A stretch of DNA of 64,000 nucleotides from Batrachochytrium dendrobatidis JAM81 (taxonomy: Eukaryota > Chytridiomycota > Chytridiomycetes > Rhizophydiales), in NCBI RefSeq assembly GCF_000203795.2, contig NW_006281104.1:921322-985321 (forward strand). The letters are read 5' to 3'. A program made the translations under genes and the position numbers. Below are positions 49,488-62,224 of this stretch, piece after piece. The notes under the pieces were generated by a model. The model worked only from the letters and a program-made list of their open reading frames with translations, made no database searches and had not been told where the DNA came from. Every line of letters begins with the position of its first letter. Positions within the stretch are counted from its first letter, which is position 1.

Positions 49488-49989
49488 AAGCAGTAAAAAT
49501 AGATTCCTAGCACTGTTAGTTAACCCATTAAAGACAGGATTGGAGAATAATGGAATGGCTTAGATTGGCTATACGAATCATGGTTGGAAAAATGCCGACT
49601 GCATAAAAATCAACAAAAAACAACTGGAATCGAATCTGAAAAATCAATGGTAGGCACAAAACCAGTATTGGTATGGTTCCTTGTAATATGCTGCTCATTG
49701 CCCAGCGTATAGCAGGCATCAAAACACATAGTAATTCACATCAAATTTACTGTGTCCTTTGGACTCCTTGACTGATATTTCCCTTGCATATTTTTGTATA
49801 CAACACTGAACAAATGTTCACATCAGTTTCAACAAATCCCACTTGTTCGATGCTCCTTTCATCCAAAATGAGCATTGCATGACCAGTATGAAAACAATAG
49901 CTGCATTCCTGGGCGTGCAATCACTGTTCTTTTGAACTGGAGCGCGAACGTGTCTGATATTTCAAGATACACAAAAAGTTTGACAACAG

Positions 49990-50222
49990 TTGATCTCAAT
50001 ATCTAGATTGTAATGAACAAATCTGATGATTGTGCAATCTATGGTTATGCCAAAAAAGAAGAAATGGATAGTTTGGTTGTATGAGTATCATACAATGGGT
50101 GCTGTGACTATTGGAAAAATCAGTTTCCAATAGGAAAATAACGGATATTTGTCTATTCCAAAGCAAAAGAGGCAGTGACTGCAAGGTAAGTGCAAGTCTT
50201 GCATTTTGCGTGAATACAGCTG
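49990..50222 (-). mobile_element. Truncated copy of the terminal-repeat family
   Basis: Ends GCATTTTGCGTGAATACAGCTG followed by TA. Its last 120 bp (GAGGCAGTGACTGCAAGGTA and neighbours) match the 51116-51588 copy closely. The other terminus is not visible. Confidence 0.55.
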
Positions 50223-50484
50223 TAAAAATAAGCCACCAATAACCCATAGACGGCTCAAAATTCAAATGCCAACAGAATTGATATTGGAAAGCGGGTATCC
50301 TAGATGCTACAAAACCACAACGGGCTAGCAGAGGGTCTAAGCAAGACAAAAACAAGGGCCAATCAAGTAAGGAAGAATGAAGAGCAGCTTTAATCACAAG
50401 CACTGGACAATTAACAGCATAACGCAATCCAACTGTACAAGCCTGCAATGAAACTTTGATGCATCTTTGAAAGTATTTAAACAG

Positions 50485-50579
50485 CCAGCGCACCAGCCAG
50501 GGGTGCGCTGGATGCAACAGTCAAGTGTCATCTTGTAAGACTACCTCTGATAGTGGTCGACTAGTCTTACAAGATGACA
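50485..50579. repeat. Two adjacent perfect hairpins
   Basis: CCAGCGCACC (50485-50494) pairs with GGTGCGCTGG (50502-50511). An 18-bp arm, TGTCATCTTGTAAGACTA (50526-50543), pairs with 50562-50579 across an 18-nt loop. Both are perfect and lie 15 bp apart in otherwise unmarked DNA. Confidence 0.85.
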
Positions 50580-51115
50580 ACATTAAAGCTGTGAAAAGTT
50601 ACCAGACCATGAACCCAAAGGAAAGGAGTATATAGATTATATCTGTATATATGTAGATAGAGGAATGTCCATGAACGCACAGGGGCGAACAGTATCAAAT
50701 CAAAACCACCCACATCGATATCACAAACAGCTGCATTCAAAGTAGCAATACCATCTTGCTGGCAGCGAATAGTCATTGACTTGTTATAAATGCATCCATA
50801 TCTTATATTTCCATAGACACATCGCCATCAATACATGCAGCCAACAGTGCATCTGCTCCCTCCTTCAGCCATCCATTGCACAGACTAGCATCTGAGCTGG
50901 TCAAGATGAGGTCAAAGAAACCCTTAGTAGATAGTCCCCGACTTTCCCAACAAACAGTTCAGAAGATTACAGAGCCATGCCAGTACTATCAAAAACCAAG
51001 AATACAGTGCAGGCATACATAGTCGAAGCAAATATAGTTACCATTTGTATATCAGTTGGTTGTTACAGGCGAAAGTGATGATGGATAAGAAAACTTGATG
51101 GAAACACGAGATTTA

Positions 51116-51588
51116 CAGTTGTATTCACGTAAAATGAAACACTCAAAATACAATCAACAGCCAGTCTTATGAAACGATTCCTACCAGATTTATTAAACAT
51201 TGTTCTGGCTGATCTTCTGGTGGCTGACATTATAGTCGCATTCTTGAGACTTGCAATCTTTGTTCTTTGAAATTAGAGTATAAACGTATTGGGAATTCTA
51301 GAATACAACAGAAGTTGTATTGACAGCATCAACCGTCGAATCTAATATCTGAACTGCAATAAATGGATCTGGGGTCAGACTTGGTGATTGTGCAGTATAT
51401 AACTATACCAAATGTGAAGTGATGGTTTGATTTTGTGAGCATCATATGATGAACGTTGTGTTTATTGAAAAAATAATCAGTTTATAGTAGGAAAATGCAA
51501 TGGATAGTTGACCATTGTCTATTTCAAAACAGAAGAGGCAGTGACTGCAAGGTAAATGCAAGTCTTATATTTTACGTGAATACGGCTG
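51116..51588 (-). mobile_element. 473-bp MITE-like element with TA on both sides
   Basis: Starts CAGTTGTATTCACGTAAAAT after TA and ends ATTTTACGTGAATACGGCTG before TA. This is the best evidence in the window that the family targets TA. Non-coding. Confidence 0.7.
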
Positions 51589-51768
51589 TAAGTCGGCTCG
51601 GTCTTTGTGCCGCGTTAGATCTGCTCACACCCCGTCTTTGTATATCCACACAGATTCTAGCATCAATCATTTACTTGCTAGATCATATCTATTGATCAAC
51701 TAGAACCAATCTTGCCTGTATTCGGAATGTAGCCTCTCAGTCACGTGAATAGCCGCTTCGACTATTCA

Positions 51769-52300
51769 CCGCCATATTCACATACAATAGAATTTGCATT
51801 TATCTTGCAATAACTGCCTCTATTTTGCTTTGTAATAAACAATGACCAAACGTTTGCTGCTTTTCTACTACAGGTTGATTGCTTCAATGAATATCCTCAG
51901 CTTCTCGGTGTTTGGAATTACTGACGCATAAGCCCATTATTTATTATACCCGAATCGTTTTTTTGGAGAATTCGATGTGTAATATGGAGTAGCGTAGTTT
52001 TAATCCTCGTGTTGTTTGTTGAATGGTTGGTAAACCATGTCTAATCATACAGTTGCTTTGTGAAATGGAATGTTTAGAATAATATGCGTGTTTGGAGATG
52101 TTGTATATCGTTGTTTAGAAAGCCTCGACAACTACCTTGATCAGTCTGAAAACATACCGACCATCATATGATTACAAGCAATAGTTTTGAACTGCTGTGT
52201 TTAGATCTTGCAGTTTTACCTTTGCATAGCCATACACTGTACGATCATCAGATTCGCTCATTACAATCTGGATATTTGTTTGAATATTCCCAATAAAGGG
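51769..52300 (+). mobile_element. Further copy or fragment of the terminal-repeat family
   Basis: Left end CCGCCATATTCACATACAAT, then the GCATTTATCTTGCAATAACT block seen in other copies. Internal CATACACTGTACGATCATCAG and TTACAATCTGGATATTTG match the copies at 16502 and 21899. The right end is not clear; the end given is approximate. Confidence 0.5.
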
Positions 52301-52632
52301 ATAAAATGAGAGATTTTCAGTAACCATCACTCTTGGCTGTTGGTTTGAAAACGTTGGTAGATTGTTGGTTTGAATGACAGAATCATCAAAAGACCGTTTA
52401 TAGTCGATAAAACACTCCTTAATAAAGAGTTTATGTAAAACGGAGCAAAAGTGACTTGTATCCTATGTTGATTATAGTATCATTAAGAGTGGAAACTTGT
52501 CCTATCCAGGCAATGAGTTGTACAGACATTACAACTGTAAACTAAAATTACATTTGTAATGATTTAGTTTTGTCCCTGGTAGATATAATTAAAACTATCG
52601 ACATTTAAAAGCGAATAAAAGTTTATATTATT

Positions 52633-53657
52633 TCAAGATTTCATTAGAACTGCAACTGTTGTCTTGAGATCCTGAACATATCGTTGTAAATCGTTTTCAA
52701 ATTTCATCTTGCCATCATATCTTTTAATCAACCCATTGATCTCCAATTCAGCTCGTTCGATATTCTCCAACAACTTTCACTCCTGCAGTGACTTGTTCAT
52801 AATATCCATCTTGACAGCTTTTGTAGTTTTGATTGCGGCTTCCATCAATCCAGAATAGTGAAATTCGCTGTTTCCTTTGTAGAATTTGTCCAGGATATCG
52901 AGTTTGGCATAACCCTGCGACTGCTTTTCAATACAAAAGTCAACAATCATTGGGTTTTCACCGACTTGACCACAGTTTGAAGTGTTGTCAGCACAATCAC
53001 GAAGACAGAGGATGCGAGATATCAGATCCAATTGAAGTAGAGCATTGTTGTTTGCTGTATCCTTGGTCAAGCTGGACAATAAGACCAAATGGCAATCCTT
53101 GGTGGCAATGTAGATAGTCTTCTTGGTGCCATGAGATGGGATGATAAAATGAACTTGAGGACCAATTCCAATATGATGCAGAATCTTGTAGACAAACAAC
53201 TCCTTTGTATCTGGTGGTTTGATGCTTTTTATATTGTCTTCTGTTGGTCCGTATTGATGCGTCTTGATGTAATAGCAAACACTTTGAGTTCCATTGTTGA
53301 CATCACAAGTGAATCCAGTTTGAATGCTGCTCTTTTTTGGAGAAAATGTAATATCAAAGAGATCTGCGTCAAGACCTGCCTTGCCGTGTTGAATGAGAAA
53401 GTATTCCCTGACAGCAGTTTGAATGACTTCAGTGTTTCCATCCAGATGCTCTGCTATTTGAGTAAAAGAGTTTCGTACAGTTCGTAGCGCTCTTTGGATT
53501 CTAAAATGAAGGTGTTGCGTTCGTTCAACAAGGCATCGGAAAGGAGTAGAGCGACTTTTGCTTTGCGAGTTTTAAGTTCCTTGCCTACCACCTTGTGTAT
53601 ATTGTTTCCTATTTCCACAAATGCATTCCATTTCCAGCGGTTTTCTTCATCAGACAT
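52633..53657 (-). pseudogene. Decayed gene of an unrecognised family (FVYKILHHIGIGP protein)
   Basis: Coding from ATG 53657 (MSDEENRWKWNAFVEIGNN) runs to a stop at about 53454. A single-base shift near 53465 moves into the next frame, which stays open for about 220 codons: DGNTEVIQTAVREYFLIQHG, KTHQYGPTEDNIKSIKPPD, ELFVYKILHHIGIGPQVHFI, TKKTIYIATKDCHLV, LLQLDLISRILCLRDC. An in-frame stop follows MNKSLQE, yet the frame then continues for about 45 coiled-coil-like codons (ENIERAELEINGLIKRYDG) to a second stop at 52633. One frameshift plus one early stop fit a recently dead intronless gene. The fold is not recognised; a kinase-like or effector-like protein is possible. Confidence 0.6.
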
Positions 53658-53783
53658 TCGATTGTTACGAAATGAAAAATGCAAAAGTAGTACAAAAGTA
53701 GTATAATATTCAAATAGATTTAGCAAATATTCTCATTCAAAACAGTATTATTCGGTGCTCTTTATATACTACTAACATCAAAT

Positions 53784-56700
53784 ATGCATGCTCATACTGG
53801 TGAAAACACAAGTGATACAGGAATAATTACAAATAATAATAGCAATGACTCGTTAACATCACTTCCGACTGGTTCAGCTACAACATCAACAGGTAGTCTT
53901 ATTGCAGCAACCACATCAACATACTCACTACTGTCAGATGCAAGTGCTACATCACTGCCATTGTCAGAAGACACAGCATCAGATGCATCTCAGTCATCAT
54001 TGCATTCATCTACACCTTTGTCTGTGTCTTCAGCACGTTTAAACCCCAAGCAAAGACCATATGGATCCAATGTCAGGTTCAACCTGCCGCGTCATGATCC
54101 ACGAGAGTCATTAGAGCGTCAGATCCAGCTATTGCAATTAACAAATCAAGAGCTTGTTGCTGCCAACGAAGCCTGCACGCAATCCTACGAATCAAAAATC
54201 AAAGAACTAAACAACACAATTGTCAACTGCCAAAGTCAAATTACTGTTAGTATTGAAATCCAAGTTTGAAGTATATTCATGCTTTGAAACATATCTGACT
54301 TTGGTAAAAGTATCTTATACTTTATTCTATTCAAATTTATATTACACTTGATTTGTTTTAGCTGGGAAACTCTGTTGCACTAGCTAAATCACAGGAAATT
54401 GATCATTTATACGATCAACTTCAAAAAGCAATGTCGCCAAAAGCGAATCAAGAAAACACATCTTGGACCGATTCTTCTATCAATGATAGGTAATTACACT
54501 ATACTATGTATAGTTTATTTTTAAATACATGATATGCTGGATCTGTCCAGTCACAATCACTTTAATGTATTTAGTTGCTATTGATTTAATCACACAGTAC
54601 AACCATTAGTTTAATCACTAGTAAATTGAATGTTGAGCTTTTGCAAAAGAATGCTCAGCTCAGAGATCAATTGCATGAAGCACAACAAAAGGTCAATCAA
54701 TTTGAATCTTTTGGGTATCAATCCACCAAAACTACAGTTGGATCTACTACCAATCAAAAAAAGGTATACACAGTGTGACTGAATCCATTCATGGTTTTTA
54801 TACATTTTTAAATGTCAACACTATATTTAATTTTGTTTAAACTGAAACATGAAGCCCGCATTAGCCACACGCACTGTTTTTCTGGAGAAAAGAACGCAAA
54901 CAGATCAGCCAACGTATGCAAGTGATCAAGCTATGGCTGATCAGGAAAAAACCATGTGTGAATTATTAGGCGAGCGACAGTGGTTGTTGGTATGGTATAA
55001 ATTGTTGCTTCGTTCAATGAGTGCAGCAGTTTCAATTTTGTTTGATTCTTGCTATATCTGACGTCATACTTTTGTTGAAATAATCAAATCTCAGAAATCA
55101 CTTACAATCGCACAAGAAAAAAACAAGACTCTTGACAAAAATCTAAAACAACTCTCTTCAACTACCCAAGAGCTAGAATTAAAATTTAGCACTTTGATGG
55201 GTGAGACTGAGGTTGCAATGGCTACAGAACGAATTTCTCGTGATACAATCCAGGAACAAAAAGAAACCATTTCACGCTACTCGGACCAAGTACTTGAGCT
55301 TGCTAAACAAGTGGATGCATACCGTGATCAAGTAGATCGGCTTCATGATGAACATCAGCAGTATAAACGTGCTCAGTCGGTGATTCATCATATGAGCCAA
55401 GTCCATGTGCATCATCTGAAAGCTAGTCTAAAAGATTTAGACAATAACACGATTTGTGAAGAAAATAACCGTGTAAAACCTTTGGATGGATCTCGGTATG
55501 GACAACCCTCTATGGATCCAATAACTACTGTTGAAATTCAGTGGCTCGCTGACCGGAAAAAATACGAAGAAGAGAAAAAAATGCTGCAACATACAATCCA
55601 GTCTCTTGAGCGAGAAAATAGTTTAATCCAGCAGAAACTGGCAGAGACTTTGAGTAATACGTACAATGAGACCGAATGGACATTGATGTATGCCAAATTT
55701 ACAATCCTACAGGATGAATGCAACAAAGCCAATTCTAAAGTAGAATCACAAAACTGCATCATTGAAGCATTGAAAAATCAGCTTGGTGAATTGGTAATTG
55801 TATTGTTTTTATATATTTTTGGTGCATTCCAGTTTTTTATAATAATTGGTGCAACTCATTGTCTATATTTTACAGGAGTCTACAAGTGAAACACATCAAA
55901 AAGTAGCCAAGACATTCAAGGATCGCATAGCTGTATTCAAAAACAATCTATCAAGTCGAGTATGTATCTTCAAACTGTGGATGCATATTTATTTTGTTCA
56001 AATCTCATTTTGACTGGATTTTAGGATAAAAGTCTAAAAGATGCACTATCAAAACTTGCCGAGTACGAAAAACAAATCAGTGATCAAAAGGCCAAAACGA
56101 AACAAATTAGGTGCAATCGGTTTGAAACTTATTGGTTAAACTTTTTATTGTATTTGTAATACTAAACATGCTTTTTTTCTATAAACCATTGGTTGAAATC
56201 TACACTATTTACTGCATGTGTATCAAATCTATCAACATGTGCTGAAACATCAGTTTATTACAAGTTCATAAAGATGCAATTATCAAGGATTTAAAATTGA
56301 AGCTTGATTCCCAATCATCCATACAAGATACAACAAAAGCAATTTCATCAGCAGAACAGACTGTTTTGGACGAAATCAAAGCTTGTCGACAGGAAATTAC
56401 ACGAAAAAGTCTGATTATCCAAAGTTTGAAAATCAGAGTGCAAGCATTAGAAAAGGTTTTTGTTTCTGGAATAAATTGCCAACAACTTAGTTGTCAATGA
56501 GTAGATATTTAACATTTTTGATATTATGTTGTTTAGGAACTTGCTAGTTTAAAGGACTCTACTAAAGATCTTGCTGGCTCAAAGTCTTGTGATACACTCA
56601 ACTCGCAACTTCGAAGTGCTCGTCAACGTGTCAAAGAAAGTGAAGCATATATTGAAAAGTATGGCAATCGTAATCAGCAGCTGATGGAGACTTTGGAGAG

Positions 56701-57083
56701 ACTGGTCACATACATGCATAAACACAAACCATCCGCCACCGTCGATTTATTTAGTGGTAGAGCAGCCACACATTTAAGCAATGTAGAGACATTGAGCGTA
56801 GATGGAAATGCAACCATAAATTGTGATCCGGACGAAGTCCTCCGAGCTGCTAGAGAAATTTCAAAAAAGTTTTTTGAAATGGACCTGAGTCAAATGCTGA
56901 CGAATTCTAGTCCAGAGCTTGAATCAAATAGTTTAACACGACTGCATCAAATGTGAGTGTGTACGCCTTTGATATGCAATCATCTGCTCAGACCTTTACT
57001 TACATTTAAACAGCCTTTTGCAATCTGAATTCAAAGAAGATTTATTTTCTTATTTTGCCGACTTGGTGCAGATGTATATTTAA
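53784..57083 (+). CDS. Coiled-coil protein, 815 residues
   Basis: Not assigned to a family. Ten exons join in phase: 53784-54245, 54362-54489, 54598-54763, 54855-54989, 55095-55793, 55876-55959, 56025-56110, 56254-56455, 56537-56952, 57014-57083. The first 90 residues are Ser/Thr-rich and disordered. The rest is mostly heptad-like coiled coil (RESLERQIQLLQLTNQELVA, LEANSSLL-type repeats, ERISRDTIQEQKETISRYSD). The C-terminus is SEFKEDLFSYFADLVQMYI. Long coiled coils with a disordered head are typical of centrosome, basal-body or Golgi scaffold proteins. The last exon is supported only by phase and coding look. Confidence 0.8.
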
Positions 57084-57253
57084 ATAGCTTAGTAAAGGAG
57101 TAAGACTGCCAAATTTTATATCCAATACATATTGAGGTGTAATTATACTTGTTGATGCTTTTTATACTTTGAGCAAATTTCTACCAGCCATTAAAACGTG
57201 GATAATTGGTGTACTAATCAATTTCACAGTCAGTCTTTTTATTGTATTGGTTT

Positions 57254-59785
57254 TTAACGAGCACCTCTCATACCACCAGCTGGACGTTGAGGGGCATAAC
57301 TTCCAGAAATAGCACTGTTGGTTCCGCCCATCATGCTACCAGCAGCAATGGATCCGGCAATTGCTTCCGTAGCCTGATAGGTAAATCCTTGGAATTGTTG
57401 CTGGACAGCATCTGACAGCTGTGAAGTTTCTGCCAAAGAGTCTGTAGGTGCTTCCGCCGTAAACTCCTCGTCAAAATTGGACGTATCTGTAGCAGATGCC
57501 TATACATTATTTAGTGCTCATTAGTACGAAAAACTATAAGAATGCATAGAGAATAGAGTTTGATCTTACAACGTTGGGGCGGAATGGAGGAGCATATTTT
57601 CGACCCATGAGTTTACGCCAATCGACTTCAGCAAAAAATGGATGAGATTTAATTTCCTGCGCACCGTTAGCGCCTAATCGCGCTGCACTATCCCGATTTA
57701 GAAGTTTTGATAGCAAATTAATCGCATCGGGTGACATATCATCGCCGAATTTGAGTTCATCCTGCAGAATTTTGCGATACATGATGTTGGTATTTTCGTC
57801 ATAAAAAGGTGGAAGACCTGAAAGCATTTCATAGAGCAGGATGCCGAGGGTCCACCAATCTACCGATTTGGTGTAACCTTGGCCAATAAGGACTTCGGGA
57901 GCAAGGTATTCGGGTGTGCCGCAAAAAGTATTGGTTTTGTTGCCTTCCTTCATATTAAGTTTGCAAAGCCCAAAATCACACAGGGAAATATGACCAGAAT
58001 AATCCAGTAGAATGTTTTCTGGTTTCAAATCACTATCAATTGGGTGAGTATATTTCAAAACAAACTTTAATTAGCAATAGTGCTCAAGTCATGATGACCA
58101 GCTATGCCAAACATAACCATTAAACTTTACCGGTAAATAATATTCAAACCATGCAGACACTCGAGTGCACAGAGTAGCTCGGCAGTATAAAACTTTGCGC
58201 GATCTTCACTGAATTTTCCCTCTTGCTGCAAATGATGAAACAGCTCACCACCATTCACAAAAGCAAGTACCAGATAGAGTTTTTCGGAACTTTGAAACGA
58301 GTACTTGAGTGGAACGATAAAGGGATGTTGGAGTTTGGTCAGGACATTGCGTTCGGCTAGCGTATGAGAGACTTCGTCGCGTTCCACAATATGAGCCTTT
58401 TTAATGATCTTCATGGCATAGGTGCGGCCAGTGTCCTTTTTGCGTACCTGCATGACTTTACCAAAACTACCTTTACCAATTACTTTAAGCAATTCAAAAT
58501 CTTCCACTGCAAGATGCTTGTTTTTCTATACAATACAAAATAAATGTGATATTCGTAAGAGTCGGATTTAAACATGTCTGCTTGAAGCCAAAGTGAATAT
58601 GCAAGCAATTAAGATGAAAACAGACATCGGTATACATACAGCTACTCGAAAAACAAATTGAACACGAATTTCACCAATAGACTCTGGCTTGTCACTCCCA
58701 TTCATGGACACAAGTGGAAACCAGTGCTCTTCAAGTTTCTGTGCAGATTTGCAGTCATGTTAGCAGTGTAATAGTTTACAAAAAGGTAAAAGGAGCATTG
58801 AACATACCTGATCAACAAACGTTGGTTTGATACGCACTAAGCCAATCATCACTTCAGATCGGTTTGGACCCGGGACGTAGATTGAAATTGTAGCTTCACA
58901 AGGTCGGCTGATATCGCTTTATACTCATAATTCAAAAAGTAATAGTTTGTTAGACATCGATAGGTCGAGTTAATGATTAGATTTTAAAAATACATGAGCA
59001 TTATAGCAGTTTGTATTGGGGTTGATGGGAATATGCATTTAGACTGAAAACTTACAAATTGGCGCGACTTTGCCAGTTGGCCAAGGTAGTGCTTGAATTG
59101 CCATCGATAGCCTTGGCAAGAACTTCCATTTTGTCCATTTCAATGATGGCAAATGGCAGCAAGCCATCATCCTTTCCAGTAGATCCACTGAGCTGTACGC
59201 TAGACCCATCTGGCATCATTAGTTTGCGAGTCTCGAGAATCTTGATAAGAAGAAGACCTGGTCCAGAAAGAGTTTGCGGAAACTGAGTAGATGCTGCAGA
59301 GGTAGATGTTACATTGGACGGTATAGCATTTGATACGGTTGAAGCTGGATTATCCTTGTTTGGCTCACTCGTTGGTGGACCGCCTACTGAAGGAGATCTA
59401 CCTGACCCAGCAGTTGGTGTTCCGGCTATTTACATGTGATTATTTACAATCCATTTAGATCCATGATATTGAAATTACATCCACGCCATCAAAAAATGTA
59501 CAAAAGTATAGCAAATTATCGTGCCATATTACACATTTACATATTGTGCTCAGTATTTACTCTCCACTCAGTACTGGGAAGCAACGTTTCAAATCGCGAA
59601 AAATACTAACCAAAATAGATAAAATGATGGCATAAGACAGAAAAGTCAATACTTGGGTTGAGAAAGCTAAAAATGGAATTGGTAACATAATGCAAATCAG
59701 GGCATGACGAAATGCAGTACCTTACGCTTTGCCACGGATGTAGCAGATGCTGTTGTTGGGTTAGATGCCCCATCTTTGTCATTTT
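57254..59785 (-). CDS. SCH9: AGC kinase with C2 domain, Sch9-like (5' end unresolved)
   Basis: Nutrient/TORC1-linked kinase of the Sch9/Sck type. Exons in phase are 59726-59785, 59056-59425, 58808-58916, 58640-58738, 58131-58525, 57570-58032 and 57254-57499. A Ser/Pro-rich head leads into a C2 domain (LLLIKILETRKLMMPDGSSV to GEIRVQFVFRVAV). The kinase has GKGSFGKV, the ATP lysine in YAMKIIKK, YRDLKPENILLD, DFG in LCDFGLCKL, and T-loop TFCGTPEYLAPE. The C-terminal tail has the hydrophobic motif FQGFTYQ, where Thr is the regulatory site. All catalytic residues are present. The first exon and Met lie upstream of 59785 and could not be fixed. The divergent ceramide synthase gene starts within 460 bp. 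Confidence 0.9.
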
Positions 59786-60242
59786 CTATATAGTCGGAGT
59801 TAATAAAGTGTCTGTTTTACAACAAATACACGAACTGAAAACACCGAGGCATTGCACATGCAACTTGTCATATCCATTGGGACTTGGCGGGAATAGCAAT
59901 ACCACATTGAGGTTTCTGAATCTCCCAACACTACTATTTGACAAAAACTACATAACCACCACCTACTTTTAAATTTAAACATTGCAGTGAAAAATGTGTT
60001 TAAAAAGGGAAAGCTTTTGAAGATGGATTGAGCAGTATATTCTGCGTGGTATACTCGTGACGAAATTAGTCTAATCCAACAGCCTATTGGACCGTAAATG
60101 GAACAATGCTGAAACTCGAGATGGTATGAATTGGCGAATATGTGAGCGTATTTCCAATGAGATACAACTACAATATTTTGTACAAAAGCTAGCAATTGCC
60201 AGTAATTGAGTCGAGTCGATCCGATATGGCTGTATTGATTTT

Positions 60243-62056
60243 ATGGGTTTCCACTTGCCCAAATTCAAACCTTTTCCACAGCTGCTATTGCGCAAACAAG
60301 ACCCATTAATGACAGCATCAGCGAGTCAACTGAATCGCATTAACCCGGCATTCATCTATCCAAATTACATCTATGAAATTGCTTTAGCTACAGTGTGTTG
60401 GGGAACATTGCATCGGCTGTTGCTCGTATTTGTTTTCAAGGTAGGAGTTCTAGTCTCTCTGTTGCTACACTCAGGAGTGTCATGCTCTTTAATCTATCAC
60501 TTGTTCGTCTACAAATCATTCGGTTTCTTGAATTCAGTTTGATGGCAATGCCAATGCAAGTCCATTTGAAAACTGGTCGATAGTTGTTGATGTGGTTCTA
60601 TTGACCAACTAATGAAGCATTGAGCTTTTGGAGTGTTAATGAAACGACCACTCAATGATGGACTGTAGTCATATGTAACCAACACTCGACTAATCAAGTG
60701 TTGGTTACACTGACATCAACTTATTTGCTTATATAGCTTGTAAGAGTATGATCAGCAGGGCGGAGATCCTCTTGTTTTCAAAGAGTAATGACTACATATT
60801 GTTGTCGGTTAAAGGATTATGTCATGTTACATGCATGATCCGTTTGTATTGATCAGTTCTACTATTATCCAGAAAATCAACAGCTACTGACTACACATTA
60901 CAATCTAGCCTGCAACTTCCTATCTGTTTCCTGTGAAAAATGAGGATCTTGCGATATACGAAAAAGCGCGTAAAGCTGGCAAAAATCCATCTAGTAAATC
61001 CGAGCACGACACTGTCGATACAATGGCTCTCCGTAGAAAGTTTATGTCTGCTGCATGGAAATTTGTTTTTTTTAGTACATCGTTCTGTCTTGGAGCCCAT
61101 GCTCTTTCTCAAGATACGTGGTGGAGGTCGCCTGAAGACTATTTTCTAGGTTGGCCTAACCATCCAATGAAGTGGGTTGAGCTATTATAGATCTGTATGT
61201 TTGACTGACTACATTATAACTGCTAATTGATCTCTATCCTTGGTTTTTGATCCACTTGTTTTTGCAGTGCCGATCTCAAAGTATACTATGTCACGGGAAT
61301 CGGGTGCTCGCTTTATACCTTTGTGATGCTATTTATCGATCGTATGTCTTTCAAAGATACTATGGTGATGATTTTACATCACTGCGCAACCCTTTTTCTT
61401 TTATTGATGAGCTATATATACGGTTGCCATCGTGCTGGAGCTGTTGTGTTGACTCTTCATGATGCGTCTGATCCTATCATGGAACTTGCCAAAATGAGTC
61501 TGTATACTGGACGAAAAAAGGTAGGTTCATATTGAGTACTAGTTATTTACGATTTTGTCTATTCTAATACTTTTGTCACTTGTTTAATGCTTGTGTAGTG
61601 GGCAGATGTACTCTTTGTTCTTTATGCAACCACGTTTATTAGTACCAGGCTGATCGTGTATCCTTTGTATGTTGCGTCGAGTGTTCGGTAAGCTGATTTA
61701 CTGCTTTGTCCGATTGTTATTTTTACATGATCATATACTAATTGGTATGTCTTTATGGATGCACTTGATCATTGAAATATTTAGAAAATACGCCTATTGG
61801 ACGGATGGTAGCGAAGTTCCTACCTATTTCCTGCACTATGCTTTTGAGTACTTGCTGTGGACACTCCAATTTCTTCACATCTATTGGGGATATCTAGTGA
61901 GTTTTAATTTTTCTGGTTCATATTCGTGATGCACAATCGATTTAAAGAGGTTTGGTATGCTTACACATTTGACCACGTATTTAGATTTTTAACATGCTGG
62001 TACAGGCCATTTTTAACAAAGGTGTGAGTGACGACGTGCGAAATAAAACAGATTGA
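60243..62056 (+). CDS. LAG1: Ceramide synthase (TLC domain, Lag1/Lac1 type)
   Basis: ER membrane enzyme joining acyl-CoA to sphingoid base. Exons are 60243-60440, 60909-61171, 61268-61520, 61599-61687, 61785-61896 and 61985-62056, in phase, for 328 residues. The Lag1 motif is intact: MILHHCATLFLLLMSY with the His pair, then HDASDPIMELAKMSLYTGR. Upstream are EDYFLGWPNHPM and YYVTGIGCSLY; several hydrophobic spans (KFVFFSTSFCLGAHAL, LLWTLQFLHIYWGYL) are membrane helices. Exon 1 gives a short N-terminus with one membrane span and is the least certain part. Intron 1 (468 nt) holds a 12-bp hairpin. Confidence 0.9.
60675..60708. repeat. 12-bp hairpin in ceramide synthase intron 1
   Basis: GTAACCAACACT and AGTGTTGGTTAC flank a 10-nt loop. 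Perfect arms; function unknown. Confidence 0.7.
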
Positions 62057-62224
62057 TGTATTCCAACTATGTAAAGTCACCATGACACGATTTTAAAACA
62101 CATTGCTTTTTTCTTGGCTTTTGGGTTTAAGATATCAATCAATCCAACACATGATTCATTTTCAAATAGATTTTCCACACCAAAAAAGCAAACAACACAA
62201 TGGAAAATTGTATATTTGAAATCA

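Noticed and set aside
49996..50517. 173-codon minus frame
   Set aside because: It runs across a repeat-family fragment and a hairpin; it looks like chance opening rather than a gene.
50526..50579. Hairpin as a bacterial-type terminator
   Set aside because: There is no T-run and the genome is plainly eukaryotic.
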